Below are positions 8,997-16,910 of a DNA stretch of 63,147 nucleotides, piece after piece. The position numbers were made by a program, and so were the translations under genes. The stretch's first letter is position 1; every line of letters starts with the position of its first letter. This DNA comes from an uncultured SAR116 cluster alpha proteobacterium (lineage in GTDB: Bacteria > Pseudomonadota > Alphaproteobacteria > Puniceispirillales > Marisalimonadaceae). The DNA is taken from assembly GCA_902550555.1 (NCBI GenBank), contig CACCZR010000009.1, positions 1 through 63,147 on the forward strand. Direction: 5' to 3'. Under the pieces are notes generated by a model. The model was not told where the DNA came from, made no database searches, and saw only the letters and a program-made list of their open reading frames with translations.

Positions 8997-9296
8997 ATGT
9001 CAAAAGACATGTTTGTAAATTTTACAGATAATAAAGCTGACACGGAAGGCGTTAAAAATGGTACATTGCTTAAGTTTATTTTTGAAAATTCTGATACATC
9101 AGCAACATTGGTTTTGTTATTTCCAGATTTTCAAACATTTAAAAAAGATCATGATAATTTAGCAGGCCCAATTATTGAATCTTTAAAAAAACAAGAATTA
9201 AAAATACAATTAGAAGATGGACCAATTGTTGGATCAACGGCAGTCAAACAAAATTTTTTAAATGTTTTAAAAAATAATGCGACTTTTTATCAATAA
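8997..9296 (+). CDS. Small protein of unknown function (99 aa)
   Basis: I do not recognise this protein. It is soluble, mildly acidic, has no Cys, no signal peptide and no membrane span. Predicted elements are two strands (NGTLLKFIFEN, SATLVLLFPDF), a helix with a Lys-Asp-rich start, and a C-terminal strand-helix. The ATG at 8997 is the first codon of the frame and a second Met follows at codon 5. It lies 47 bp after dgoA and 77 bp before the MarR gene on the same strand, so it may be the tail of the dgo operon. Confidence 0.6.
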   Translation: MSKDMFVNFTDNKADTEGVKNGTLLKFIFENSDTSATLVLLFPDFQTFKKDHDNLAGPIIESLKKQELKIQLEDGPIVGSTAVKQNFLNVLKNNATFYQ

Positions 9297-9339
9297 ATAA
9301 TTTTATTCACTTGATTTGTTTTTTTTTAAATGTTAAAAG

Positions 9340-9368
9340 TTGCCTAGTAAACTATTGCCTAGTAAACT
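9340..9368 (+). repeat. Tandem 14-bp direct repeat in front of the MarR gene; likely operator/promoter
   Basis: TTGCCTAGTAAACT occurs at 9340-9353 and again at 9355-9368 (period 15), ending 5 bp before the MarR start codon. Each unit followed by A contains the small dyad TAGT-AA-ACTA. If TTGCCT at 9340-9345 is the -35 element, TAAACT at 9363-9368 sits 17 bp later as a -10, which would put the transcript start at about the ATG (leaderless). A self-regulating MarR operator is the natural reading; it is not shown by experiment. Confidence 0.5.
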
Positions 9369-9373
9369 AAATT

Positions 9374-9808
9374 ATGGACGAAGACTATAAAAACAATATT
9401 GGTTTCTTAATTCATGATGTTGCTCGTCTTATGAGAAACCTTTTTGATAAAAGAATGTCAGAACTTGGACTAACGAGGTCTCAATGGTGGGTTTTAAATT
9501 ATTTGTATTTCAATGAAGGGATCAATCAATCGGACTTTTCAAAATTATTAGATTTAGAAAAGGCTCCATTAAGTAGATTATTAGATAGAATGGAAAAAAA
9601 AGGTTGGATAGTGAGAAAGAATGATAAAGTTGATAAAAGAATTAAAACTGTTTTTTTATCAAAAAAAATAAAGCCAATTATTCTTAAAATGAGAGATAAG
9701 GCTCAATTAACTAGGCAAGAAGCTCTATCAAATTTAAGTTATATAGAAGATCAAAATCTTAGACATTATCTTAAAAGAATTAAAGAAACATTAATCAATA
9801 AGAGCTAA
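9374..9808 (+). CDS. MarR-family transcriptional regulator
   Basis: A 144-residue winged-helix regulator. The N-terminal dimerisation helix (HDVARLMRNLFDKRM) leads into the recognition region LDLEKAPLSRLLDRMEKKGWI and the wing KVDKRIKTVFLS, typical of MarR/SlyA proteins. It is followed 4 bp later by the emrA-like gene, so it probably represses its own efflux operon and is released by the pump's substrate. There is no ribosome site between the tandem repeat and the ATG, which fits a leaderless transcript. Confidence 0.9.
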   Translation: MDEDYKNNIGFLIHDVARLMRNLFDKRMSELGLTRSQWWVLNYLYFNEGINQSDFSKLLDLEKAPLSRLLDRMEKKGWIVRKNDKVDKRIKTVFLSKKIKPIILKMRDKAQLTRQEALSNLSYIEDQNLRHYLKRIKETLINKS

Positions 9809-9812
9809 GTTA

Positions 9813-11039
9813 ATGTTTTTAAAAATGATAAAATCAAGAATATTTTTGTTAGTTGTAATACCAATTGTTTTGATGTGGATAATATTAGGTTATTATTATT
9901 CACTCGGTAAGTTAATTAAAACTGATAATGCTTATGTAAAGGCTCCAATAATTTCGGTTCAAAGTGAAGTTTCTGGTAAAATAAAAGAAGTTTTAATTAG
10001 AAATAATCAATTTGTTAAGAAAAATCAAATTCTGTTAACTATAGATGCTGAAAATTTATCAATTAAACTAAATGAAAATGAACAAATCCTTAAATCAATT
10101 GAAGAAGAAATTAAATCAAAAAAATCAAAATTAAATGAAATAGATGAAGAAATATTAATAGCTCAAGAGGATATTAGATATAGAAGCAATGAAGAAAAAA
10201 GAATTAAAAATTTAATCGATAACAAAATCAAAACTGCTAGAAGTGAAGTTAATTTCTTTAAATTAGAATATGATAGACAGTTGATGTTAAGTAAAAAAGG
10301 GTTTGGCATTAAAAAACATCTCGAAGATGCAAAATTCAAATTAGACAAAGCTAAAACAAATCTTATTTCATTAAATTTAAATAAGGAAACTGATGAAGCG
10401 AAGTTCTATAAAAAAATTGCAATTAAACAATTAAATTTATTGATAAAGAAAAAAGAAACTATATTGATAACATTAGGTGGGAAAAGAAATGTTGTTGTAC
10501 AAAGTCATCCTCTTTATTTAAAGCAAAAAGCAGTTATAAATGGTATTAAATTAAATATTAGAAAATCAACTATTAAAGCTGACAAAGCTGGATTTGTAGC
10601 TAATATGAATCTTGAAAAAGGTGAGGTGGTAAGGCAAGGTCAAAAACTCTTTGTAGTTGTTCAGCAAGACAAAATTTATGTTGAGGCAAACTTTAAAGAA
10701 ACTCAAATAACTAATTTTAAAATTGGTCAGAAAGGAAAATTTATTCCAGACTCCTTTCCAAATCTAGAATTTCAAACAGAAATTGAAAGTTTAAGTCCTG
10801 CAACTGGTTCGGAGTTTGCAATTTTACCTGCTCAAAATGCATCTGGTAATTGGGTTAAGGTTGTCCAAAGAGTTCCTATTATTTTGAAAATTAATGGTGT
10901 TTCAAATTTAAATAATATGAATTCAAAATTAAAAGTTGGAATGACAGTTTCTGTTGTTATCAATACTGAGTTTAAGAAAGATATTCCAATTATTATAAGA
11001 CCTATTTCAAATTTATTTTATAAATTTCAAACATTATAA
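9813..11039 (+). CDS. emrA: HlyD/EmrA-type membrane-fusion (periplasmic adaptor) protein
   Basis: A 408-residue adaptor with one N-terminal membrane anchor (about residues 8-30). The lipoyl half-motif follows (TDNAYVKAPIISVQSEVSGKI is the typical opening), then a very long Lys/Glu-rich coiled coil (about 75-215), the second lipoyl half and beta-barrel (about 240-390). It should link the MFS pump EmrB to an outer-membrane channel. The start lies 4 bp after the marR stop, and the stop lies just before emrB. No outer-membrane partner is in the window. Confidence 0.88.
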   Translation: MFLKMIKSRIFLLVVIPIVLMWIILGYYYSLGKLIKTDNAYVKAPIISVQSEVSGKIKEVLIRNNQFVKKNQILLTIDAENLSIKLNENEQILKSIEEEIKSKKSKLNEIDEEILIAQEDIRYRSNEEKRIKNLIDNKIKTARSEVNFFKLEYDRQLMLSKKGFGIKKHLEDAKFKLDKAKTNLISLNLNKETDEAKFYKKIAIKQLNLLIKKKETILITLGGKRNVVVQSHPLYLKQKAVINGIKLNIRKSTIKADKAGFVANMNLEKGEVVRQGQKLFVVVQQDKIYVEANFKETQITNFKIGQKGKFIPDSFPNLEFQTEIESLSPATGSEFAILPAQNASGNWVKVVQRVPIILKINGVSNLNNMNSKLKVGMTVSVVINTEFKKDIPIIIRPISNLFYKFQTL

Positions 11040-11042
11040 TTG

Positions 11043-12536
11043 ATGTATTTTTCTGAATCAGACAAATACTTTAAATGGTTTATCCTTTTGACAGGATCAT
11101 TTGTTACAATGTTATATGGGATGGCTGTCTTTATTGCAACTATAGCTCTTCCCGATATGATGGGAGCTTTATCTGCAACTCAGGATCAAATTACTTGGTC
11201 TGTGACTGGTAATATAGTTGCTACAGCTATATTTACACCATTTGCTGGTTGGTTATCCAATAGGGTTGAAATTAGATATATTTTAATAATTAGCGTAGTT
11301 GGTTTTACGCTTTCATCTGTATACTGTGGATATTCATCTTCTCTTGAAGAAATAGTTGTTGCTAGATTTTTGCAAGGTGCTTTTGCTGCTCCACTTCCAC
11401 CTTTATCGCAGACATTAATATTAGGTGCATTTCCAATTACTCAGAGAAATTTGGCTATGTCAGTATGGGGAATGGCAAACATATTAGGGTTAGTTATTGC
11501 CCCAATGATAGGTGGTTTTTTAGGCGAATTACTTGAATGGAGATGGATATTTTATTCATTAGTACCTTTTGGATTTGTTGCATTTGCTTTAGTATATTTT
11601 ATTGTTCCTTTTTTTAAAAATACCTCTTCTAGTTCCTTTGATTGGGTAGGTTTTTTATCAATATCATTATGTGTTGGCACTCTTCAAGTAATGTTTGATA
11701 GAGGTGAAAGAAATGGATGGTTTGAAAGTAATGAAACTTTATTTCAATTAGCTTTAGCTCTTATTACATTTTATATTTTTATAGTTCATAGCGTTACCTA
11801 TAAAGGACCATTTATAAATTTAAAGATTTTTAAAGATTGGAATTATTCACTTGGCTTAATTTTAATTTTTTTCTTCGGAATGTTAAACTTTGTTCCCATG
11901 ATAATTTTTCCTCCACTTTTACAGGAATTACGAGGTTATCCACAATCGATTATAGGGCTTTTAATTGGTGTTAGAGGTATAGGAGCTTTTTTTGGATTTG
12001 GATTAATGGCATTTGCTTCAAGACTTGATCCAAGAATTTCTCTAGCAATAGCATTTTCATTGCAAGGACTTTCAGGTTTATATATGGCCTCATTTAATAT
12101 AGATATGACATTTTCTCAAGTTGCCTGGGCTGGAATAATTCAAGGCATGGGTGTTGGAATGGCATGGGTTCCAATAAGTGTATTTACATTCTCCACTTTA
12201 AATAAAACTTATTTTGGTGAAGCTACAGCAATGTATCATTTGATAAGAAACGTTGCATCTAGTTTTTTTATTTCAATTACTGTTGCAGTTGTTTTACATA
12301 CTGGTCAAATAAACTTTGGTAATTTAAGTTCTTTAGTATCAGATTGGAATACTGGTTTAGCATTAAATTTTAAAAATCAATTCATAGAAAATTTTGATCA
12401 GGTGACAATTAAGAATTTAACTAGTGAAGTTAATAGACAAAGTTTAATGATTGGGTATATTAATTCATTCAAGTTATTTGCAATTGTAAGCTTTATGACA
12501 ATACCATTTTTATTTCTGATAAGAGGTCAAAAATAA
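11043..12536 (+). CDS. emrB: DHA2-family MFS efflux pump (EmrB type)
   Basis: A 497-residue drug:proton antiporter with about 14 hydrophobic spans, the length usual for DHA2/EmrB pumps. Motifs include ALPDMMGALSATQDQITW after span 1, VARFLQGAFAAPLPPLSQ in span 4 and NILGLVIAPMIGGFLGE (motif C-like) in span 5. A TTG codon directly precedes the ATG at 11043; I choose the ATG. It overlaps the stop of nothing upstream (3-bp gap after emrA) and its TAA shares one base with the ATG of the next gene (TAATG). Confidence 0.9.
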   Translation: MYFSESDKYFKWFILLTGSFVTMLYGMAVFIATIALPDMMGALSATQDQITWSVTGNIVATAIFTPFAGWLSNRVEIRYILIISVVGFTLSSVYCGYSSSLEEIVVARFLQGAFAAPLPPLSQTLILGAFPITQRNLAMSVWGMANILGLVIAPMIGGFLGELLEWRWIFYSLVPFGFVAFALVYFIVPFFKNTSSSSFDWVGFLSISLCVGTLQVMFDRGERNGWFESNETLFQLALALITFYIFIVHSVTYKGPFINLKIFKDWNYSLGLILIFFFGMLNFVPMIIFPPLLQELRGYPQSIIGLLIGVRGIGAFFGFGLMAFASRLDPRISLAIAFSLQGLSGLYMASFNIDMTFSQVAWAGIIQGMGVGMAWVPISVFTFSTLNKTYFGEATAMYHLIRNVASSFFISITVAVVLHTGQINFGNLSSLVSDWNTGLALNFKNQFIENFDQVTIKNLTSEVNRQSLMIGYINSFKLFAIVSFMTIPFLFLIRGQK

Positions 12537-13447
12537 TGAAACAAATAATGCTTTTAGATGGTGGCATGGGTCAAGAATTAGTTAAACGAAATTCATCAAC
12601 AAATGATCCTTTATGGTCAGCTAGAGTTCTTCTAGATAATTTTAAATTAGTTAAAGATTTACATATCGAATTTATAAATTCAGGAAGTTCAGTAATCACT
12701 ACTAATTCATATTCTTGTACACCCCAAAGGTTAAAAAGGTATAATCTTGAAAACAAATTTAAGCATTTACAAAGATTAGCCATTACAGCTGCAAAAGAAG
12801 CTATTATGGAAACAGGTCAAAATAATAAGGTTAAAATTGCAGGATGTTTTTCTCCTCTGCCAGGGAGTTATTTTAAAGACAAATCAATAAGCAAACAAGA
12901 AATGATAGAAACCTATTCTTCGATAGCAGATCTTCAAAAAGATAACGTTGATTTTTTTATTATTGAAACAATGTCTTCAATTGATGAAGCAGTGAGTGCA
13001 GTTGAAGCACTATCTAATTTTAACAAAGAAATTATTTTATGTTTCTGTTTATCAGAGGGTGATGGTACAAAATTATTTTCTGGAGAAAACTTAAAAGAAG
13101 CCTGTGATGCAATCCAAATTGATAAAATAAACGGACTTTGTTTAAATTGTTCACAAATTGAAGATATTTCGAATGGTTTAGATATATTAAAAAAATATAA
13201 TTTACCTTATGGAGCTTTACCAAATAATTTTCAATCAGTGAAACCACTTAAACTTGGAATGTCAGTTGACAACATAAAAAAAAGAAATGATATTTTAATT
13301 AAAGACTTTGTAAATTATGCAATTAAATGGCTAAATAGTGGGTGTACAATTTTAGGTGGTTGTTGTGAAATTACACCAGACTATATAAATGGATTAAACA
13401 ATTATTTTATAAATAATAAATATAAGAAAATAAATTTACTTAATTAG
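12536..13447 (+). CDS. Homocysteine S-methyltransferase family protein
   Basis: A 303-residue zinc methyltransferase domain. The opening LLDGGMGQEL is characteristic, and the zinc cysteines are Cys205 (LCLNCS) and Cys276-Cys277 (ILGGCCEITP). Members transfer methyl from S-methylmethionine, betaine or AdoMet to homocysteine to make methionine (MmuM/BHMT-like), and short stand-alone forms like this do not use cobalamin. It is translationally coupled to emrB by TAATG although the functions look unrelated. Confidence 0.85.
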   Translation: MKQIMLLDGGMGQELVKRNSSTNDPLWSARVLLDNFKLVKDLHIEFINSGSSVITTNSYSCTPQRLKRYNLENKFKHLQRLAITAAKEAIMETGQNNKVKIAGCFSPLPGSYFKDKSISKQEMIETYSSIADLQKDNVDFFIIETMSSIDEAVSAVEALSNFNKEIILCFCLSEGDGTKLFSGENLKEACDAIQIDKINGLCLNCSQIEDISNGLDILKKYNLPYGALPNNFQSVKPLKLGMSVDNIKKRNDILIKDFVNYAIKWLNSGCTILGGCCEITPDYINGLNNYFINNKYKKINLLN

Positions 13448-13455
13448 GGAGTGAT

Positions 13456-14295
13456 ATGGATTTTAAAGGATCAAAAGAATATGTCTCAACAGATGACTTA
13501 TCTATAGCGGTGAATGCTGCTATAAATTTAGAAAAACCTTTGCTAGTAAAAGGGGAACCAGGTACTGGGAAAACTGAGTTAGCAAGACAGATTTCTAAAA
13601 GTTTAAATTTAGAAATAATTGAATGGAACATAAAATCAACTACAAAAGCCCAACAAGGATTATATGAATATGACGCTGTAACAAGGTTAAGAGACAGTCA
13701 GTTATATAAAGATAAAATTGATGATATATCAAGATATATTAAAAAGGGTAAATTATGGCAATCATTTGAAAGTAACAAAAAAGTTGTTTTATTAATTGAT
13801 GAAATTGATAAAGCAGATATCGAATTTCCTAATGATTTGTTACAAGAGTTAGATAAAATGGAGTTTCATGTTTATGAAACAGGAGAAACTATAAAAGCAA
13901 AGAAGAGACCAATAGTTATAATAACTTCAAATAATGAAAAAGATTTACCCGAGGCTTTTTTAAGAAGATGTTTTTTTCATTATATAAACTTTCCAAATAT
14001 TCAAACTTTAAAAAAAATAGTGAATGTTCACTATCCAGACATTAAAAAAAATTTATTAGATAATGCTTTAAAAATATTTTTTGAAATAAGAGAGATTAAA
14101 GGTTTGAAAAAAAAACCTTCAACCTCAGAAGCATTAGATTGGATAAAATTATTGCTAATTGAAGATATGAATCCATTAGAATTAAAGAAAGATTCTAAGG
14201 ATTTATTGCCAAAATTACATGGTGCGCTTATAAAAAATGAACAAGATATTCATCTTTTTGAAAAATTAGTTTTTATGTCAAGAGGACAGAATTAG
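13456..14295 (+). CDS. MoxR-family AAA+ ATPase
   Basis: A 279-residue AAA+ protein. Walker A is GEPGTGKTE from residue 33 (Lys39), Walker B is LLIDEIDKAD (Asp115, Glu116), and a sensor/arginine-finger stretch EAFLRRCFFHYINFP follows. MoxR ATPases act as chaperones that mature metal or protein complexes together with a von Willebrand A partner. Here the partner gene starts 1 bp after this stop, so the two are almost certainly co-expressed. Confidence 0.9.
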   Translation: MDFKGSKEYVSTDDLSIAVNAAINLEKPLLVKGEPGTGKTELARQISKSLNLEIIEWNIKSTTKAQQGLYEYDAVTRLRDSQLYKDKIDDISRYIKKGKLWQSFESNKKVVLLIDEIDKADIEFPNDLLQELDKMEFHVYETGETIKAKKRPIVIITSNNEKDLPEAFLRRCFFHYINFPNIQTLKKIVNVHYPDIKKNLLDNALKIFFEIREIKGLKKKPSTSEALDWIKLLLIEDMNPLELKKDSKDLLPKLHGALIKNEQDIHLFEKLVFMSRGQN

Positions 14296-14296
14296 A

Positions 14297-15487
14297 ATGT
14301 TTTTAGATTTTTTTTTAGATCTAAAAAAAGTCAAAATACCAGTTTCTTTAAATGAATATTTTAATTTCTTGGAAGCATTAAAACAAGGCTTCTCTCTTTT
14401 TGATCTTAATTCTTTTTATTATTTGGCTCGCTCTAGTCTTATAAAAGATGAAAAATTAATTGATCGTTTTGATTTAGTTTTTTCAAAGTATTTTAACGGT
14501 CTTGAGGATATTCAACTCGATGATGTTTTAAAACATTTAAAAGTACCTAAACAATGGATTGATAAATTAATTGAAAGAAATTTTACTAAAGATGAAATAA
14601 AAAAAATTAAATCATTGGGTGGTTTAGATAAATTAATGGAAGAACTTAAAAAAAGAATAGAAGAACAAAAGAAAAGACATCAAGGTGGAAGTAAATGGAT
14701 AGGAACTTCTGGAACATCTCCTTTTGGTGCATATGGATACAACCCTGAAGGATTTAGAATTGGTCAAAATGAAAGAGGTCAAGGTAAAGCTGTAAAGGTT
14801 TGGGATAAAAGAGAATTTAGAGATTTTGATGACAAAAAAGAAATTGATACAAGAGGAATGCAAGTTGCTCTAAAAAAACTTAGGCAATGGTCTAGGATAG
14901 GTTTTAGTGAAGAGTTAGATATTAATGATACAATATCATATACAGCAAAAAATGGATTTTTAGATGTAAAAACTAAACCAGAGAAAGAAAATTCTATAAA
15001 AATTCTTCTTTTTTTGGACGTTGGAGGTTCTATGGATGAGCATGTTTATAAAGTTGAAAGTTTATTTTCAGCTGCAAAAAGTTCATTTAAGCATTTAAAA
15101 CATTTTTATTTTCATAATTGTTTATATGAGGGCGTTTGGAAAAATAATTCAAGAAGATGGTCTGAACAATTTGAAACTTTTGAAATTTTAAGGACATATG
15201 GTGAAGATTATAAATGCATATTTGTTGGTGATGCATCAATGAGTCCTTACGAAATTATGATACCTGGAGGTGGAAATGAACATTACAACGAAGAAGCTGG
15301 TCATGTTTGGTTAGAAAGAGTAACAAAAAAATGGAGTTCTCATTTGTGGATTAACCCAACACCTCAAAAATATTGGAGTTATTCTCATACAACTCAAATT
15401 ATAAAACAGATTTTTGATAATAAGATGGTTCCACTTACAATAGAGGGGCTTGTTGAAGGAACAAAAATTTTATCTAGAAAATATTAA
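14297..15487 (+). CDS. VWA-domain protein of the CoxE type
   Basis: A 396-residue partner of the MoxR ATPase. The N-terminal half is helical. Residues 110-170 are a charged linker ending in a Gly-rich stretch. The C-terminal VWA domain begins near 232 with the metal-ion site DVGGSMDEHV (Asp241, Ser245). This is the COG3825-like arrangement common in Alphaproteobacteria next to MoxR. CoxE is named for CO dehydrogenase maturation, but no such enzyme is encoded here, so its client is unknown. A CoxG-like gene does occur at 19.3-19.7 kb. Confidence 0.85.
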   Translation: MFLDFFLDLKKVKIPVSLNEYFNFLEALKQGFSLFDLNSFYYLARSSLIKDEKLIDRFDLVFSKYFNGLEDIQLDDVLKHLKVPKQWIDKLIERNFTKDEIKKIKSLGGLDKLMEELKKRIEEQKKRHQGGSKWIGTSGTSPFGAYGYNPEGFRIGQNERGQGKAVKVWDKREFRDFDDKKEIDTRGMQVALKKLRQWSRIGFSEELDINDTISYTAKNGFLDVKTKPEKENSIKILLFLDVGGSMDEHVYKVESLFSAAKSSFKHLKHFYFHNCLYEGVWKNNSRRWSEQFETFEILRTYGEDYKCIFVGDASMSPYEIMIPGGGNEHYNEEAGHVWLERVTKKWSSHLWINPTPQKYWSYSHTTQIIKQIFDNKMVPLTIEGLVEGTKILSRKY

Positions 15488-15490
15488 TTT

Positions 15491-16012
15491 ATGGATATCA
15501 ATAGTGTTAAAGGTTTTGATGGTCCATATGAAACTCCTTTAAAACTTCCATCGAGGAAAGTTTTAAAATCTTGGATTGACTATAATGGACATATGAATGT
15601 TGCTTACTATACAATGGCAATAGATAATTCAATTGATTATTTTTTAGAAGAAATTTTGGGAATTGGTGAAACTCACGCTAAAACAAATGATCAAGGACCA
15701 TTTGTTGTACAAGCAAATTTTAGTTATTTAAATGAAATGGTATATAAACAAGAATTTTTTGTTCAATGCTCACTAATTAATTATGACAAAAAAAAAATGC
15801 ATTTATTTTTGGAAATAATTTCATCAAAAAATAATAAAATTATGGCATTCTCTGAACAATTATTATTAAATGTAAATTTAAAAAAAAGAAAGACAGAAAA
15901 TTATCCTGAATGGGCTTTTAAAAGATTAACCCAATTAAAGAAGGATCATAAAGACATTCAATTTCCAAAAAATATAGGTCTTTCAATAAAGATTAAAAAT
16001 CCTATCCTTTAG
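15491..16012 (+). CDS. Hotdog-fold acyl-CoA thioesterase family protein
   Basis: A 173-residue protein with the 4-hydroxybenzoyl-CoA-thioesterase-like signature WIDYNGHMNVAYY, where Asp30 is the likely catalytic residue and Asn32, His34 and Asn36 surround the active site. The pattern is closest to the betainyl/carnityl-CoA thioesterase subgroup, but substrate assignment is weak. It follows the VWA gene after 3 bp. Its 3' end overlaps that of the convergent transporter gene by 11 bp. Confidence 0.8.
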   Translation: MDINSVKGFDGPYETPLKLPSRKVLKSWIDYNGHMNVAYYTMAIDNSIDYFLEEILGIGETHAKTNDQGPFVVQANFSYLNEMVYKQEFFVQCSLINYDKKKMHLFLEIISSKNNKIMAFSEQLLLNVNLKKRKTENYPEWAFKRLTQLKKDHKDIQFPKNIGLSIKIKNPIL

Positions 16013-16874
16013 CATCTTTTATTGATAAATAAGTTGTTGAAATTAAAATTATTATTCCTCCAAAAATTACAAAAATATCTAATTTTTCATTAAATAACAT
16101 TATGCCAGCTATTACAGACCAAACTAGCTGGAGGAAAGTAAATGGTTGAATTATAGTCATTGTTGTCGCTTTTATGGCCATCGTCATAGTTAAATGTCCA
16201 AGTGTGGCAATTATAGAAATCAAAATAATAATCGATATTTGATATGTATTTAATTCAACCCAATTAATTAGAGCTAAAGGCGTAAGAAAGATTGTAGTAA
16301 ATAATGATAAGTATCCTACTATTTCTAGAGAACTTTTTGTTTCTGCTAAATACTTGACCATTAAATAAGAAAAAGAAAAAACAAATGCTGCTAAGAGCAT
16401 TGAATATTGTCCTAATTTAATTTCTTGAAAACCAGGCCTTAAAATTATCATTGCTCCAATAAAAGATAATGTAATAGCAAATGCTCGAAAGCCTTTTATG
16501 TTTTCTTTAAATAATATTATTGCACCAATGCATACAAATATAGGTGTTAAATATCCTATTGCAGTTACTTCAGCTATAGTTATCACTGTCATCGAATAGA
16601 ACCAAAGACTTACTCCAATAGCATGAAAAAAACTTCTTAGGACAAATTTATTCATTAGTTTAATTTGAAAGCCTCTAAAGCTATTAATTATTATTGGTAG
16701 TAAAAAAATAGTTCCAAACAAATATCTTAAAAATGCAGTCTGAGATGAAGGTATTTTTTCTCCAAGAATTTTTACAAATATTGTTACACCAACAAAAAAT
16801 ATGGTTGTAACAATCATCCAAAAAATACCAATCAAAGAAGATTTTTCTTTAAGTTTATTTAACATCATTAACAT
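16002..16874 (-). CDS. EamA/DMT-family transporter
   Basis: A 290-residue membrane protein with ten predicted spans in two five-helix EamA repeats. Typical signs are SQTAFLRYLFGTIFLLPI in the first repeat and the ends of each repeat, EVTAIGYLTPIFVCIGAIILFKE and QPFTFLQLVWSVIAGIMLF with FNEKLD. Such carriers export or import amino acids, purines or other metabolites. ATG codons at 16874, 16868 and 16865 are all possible starts, and none has a clear ribosome site. It is transcribed apart from its neighbours. Confidence 0.85.
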   Translation of the reverse strand: MLMMLNKLKEKSSLIGIFWMIVTTIFFVGVTIFVKILGEKIPSSQTAFLRYLFGTIFLLPIIINSFRGFQIKLMNKFVLRSFFHAIGVSLWFYSMTVITIAEVTAIGYLTPIFVCIGAIILFKENIKGFRAFAITLSFIGAMIILRPGFQEIKLGQYSMLLAAFVFSFSYLMVKYLAETKSSLEIVGYLSLFTTIFLTPLALINWVELNTYQISIIILISIIATLGHLTMTMAIKATTMTIIQPFTFLQLVWSVIAGIMLFNEKLDIFVIFGGIIILISTTYLSIKDAKG

Positions 16875-16910
16875 GTTAAATTAACTAAGTATTAATTACT
16901 ATATCTTTAT

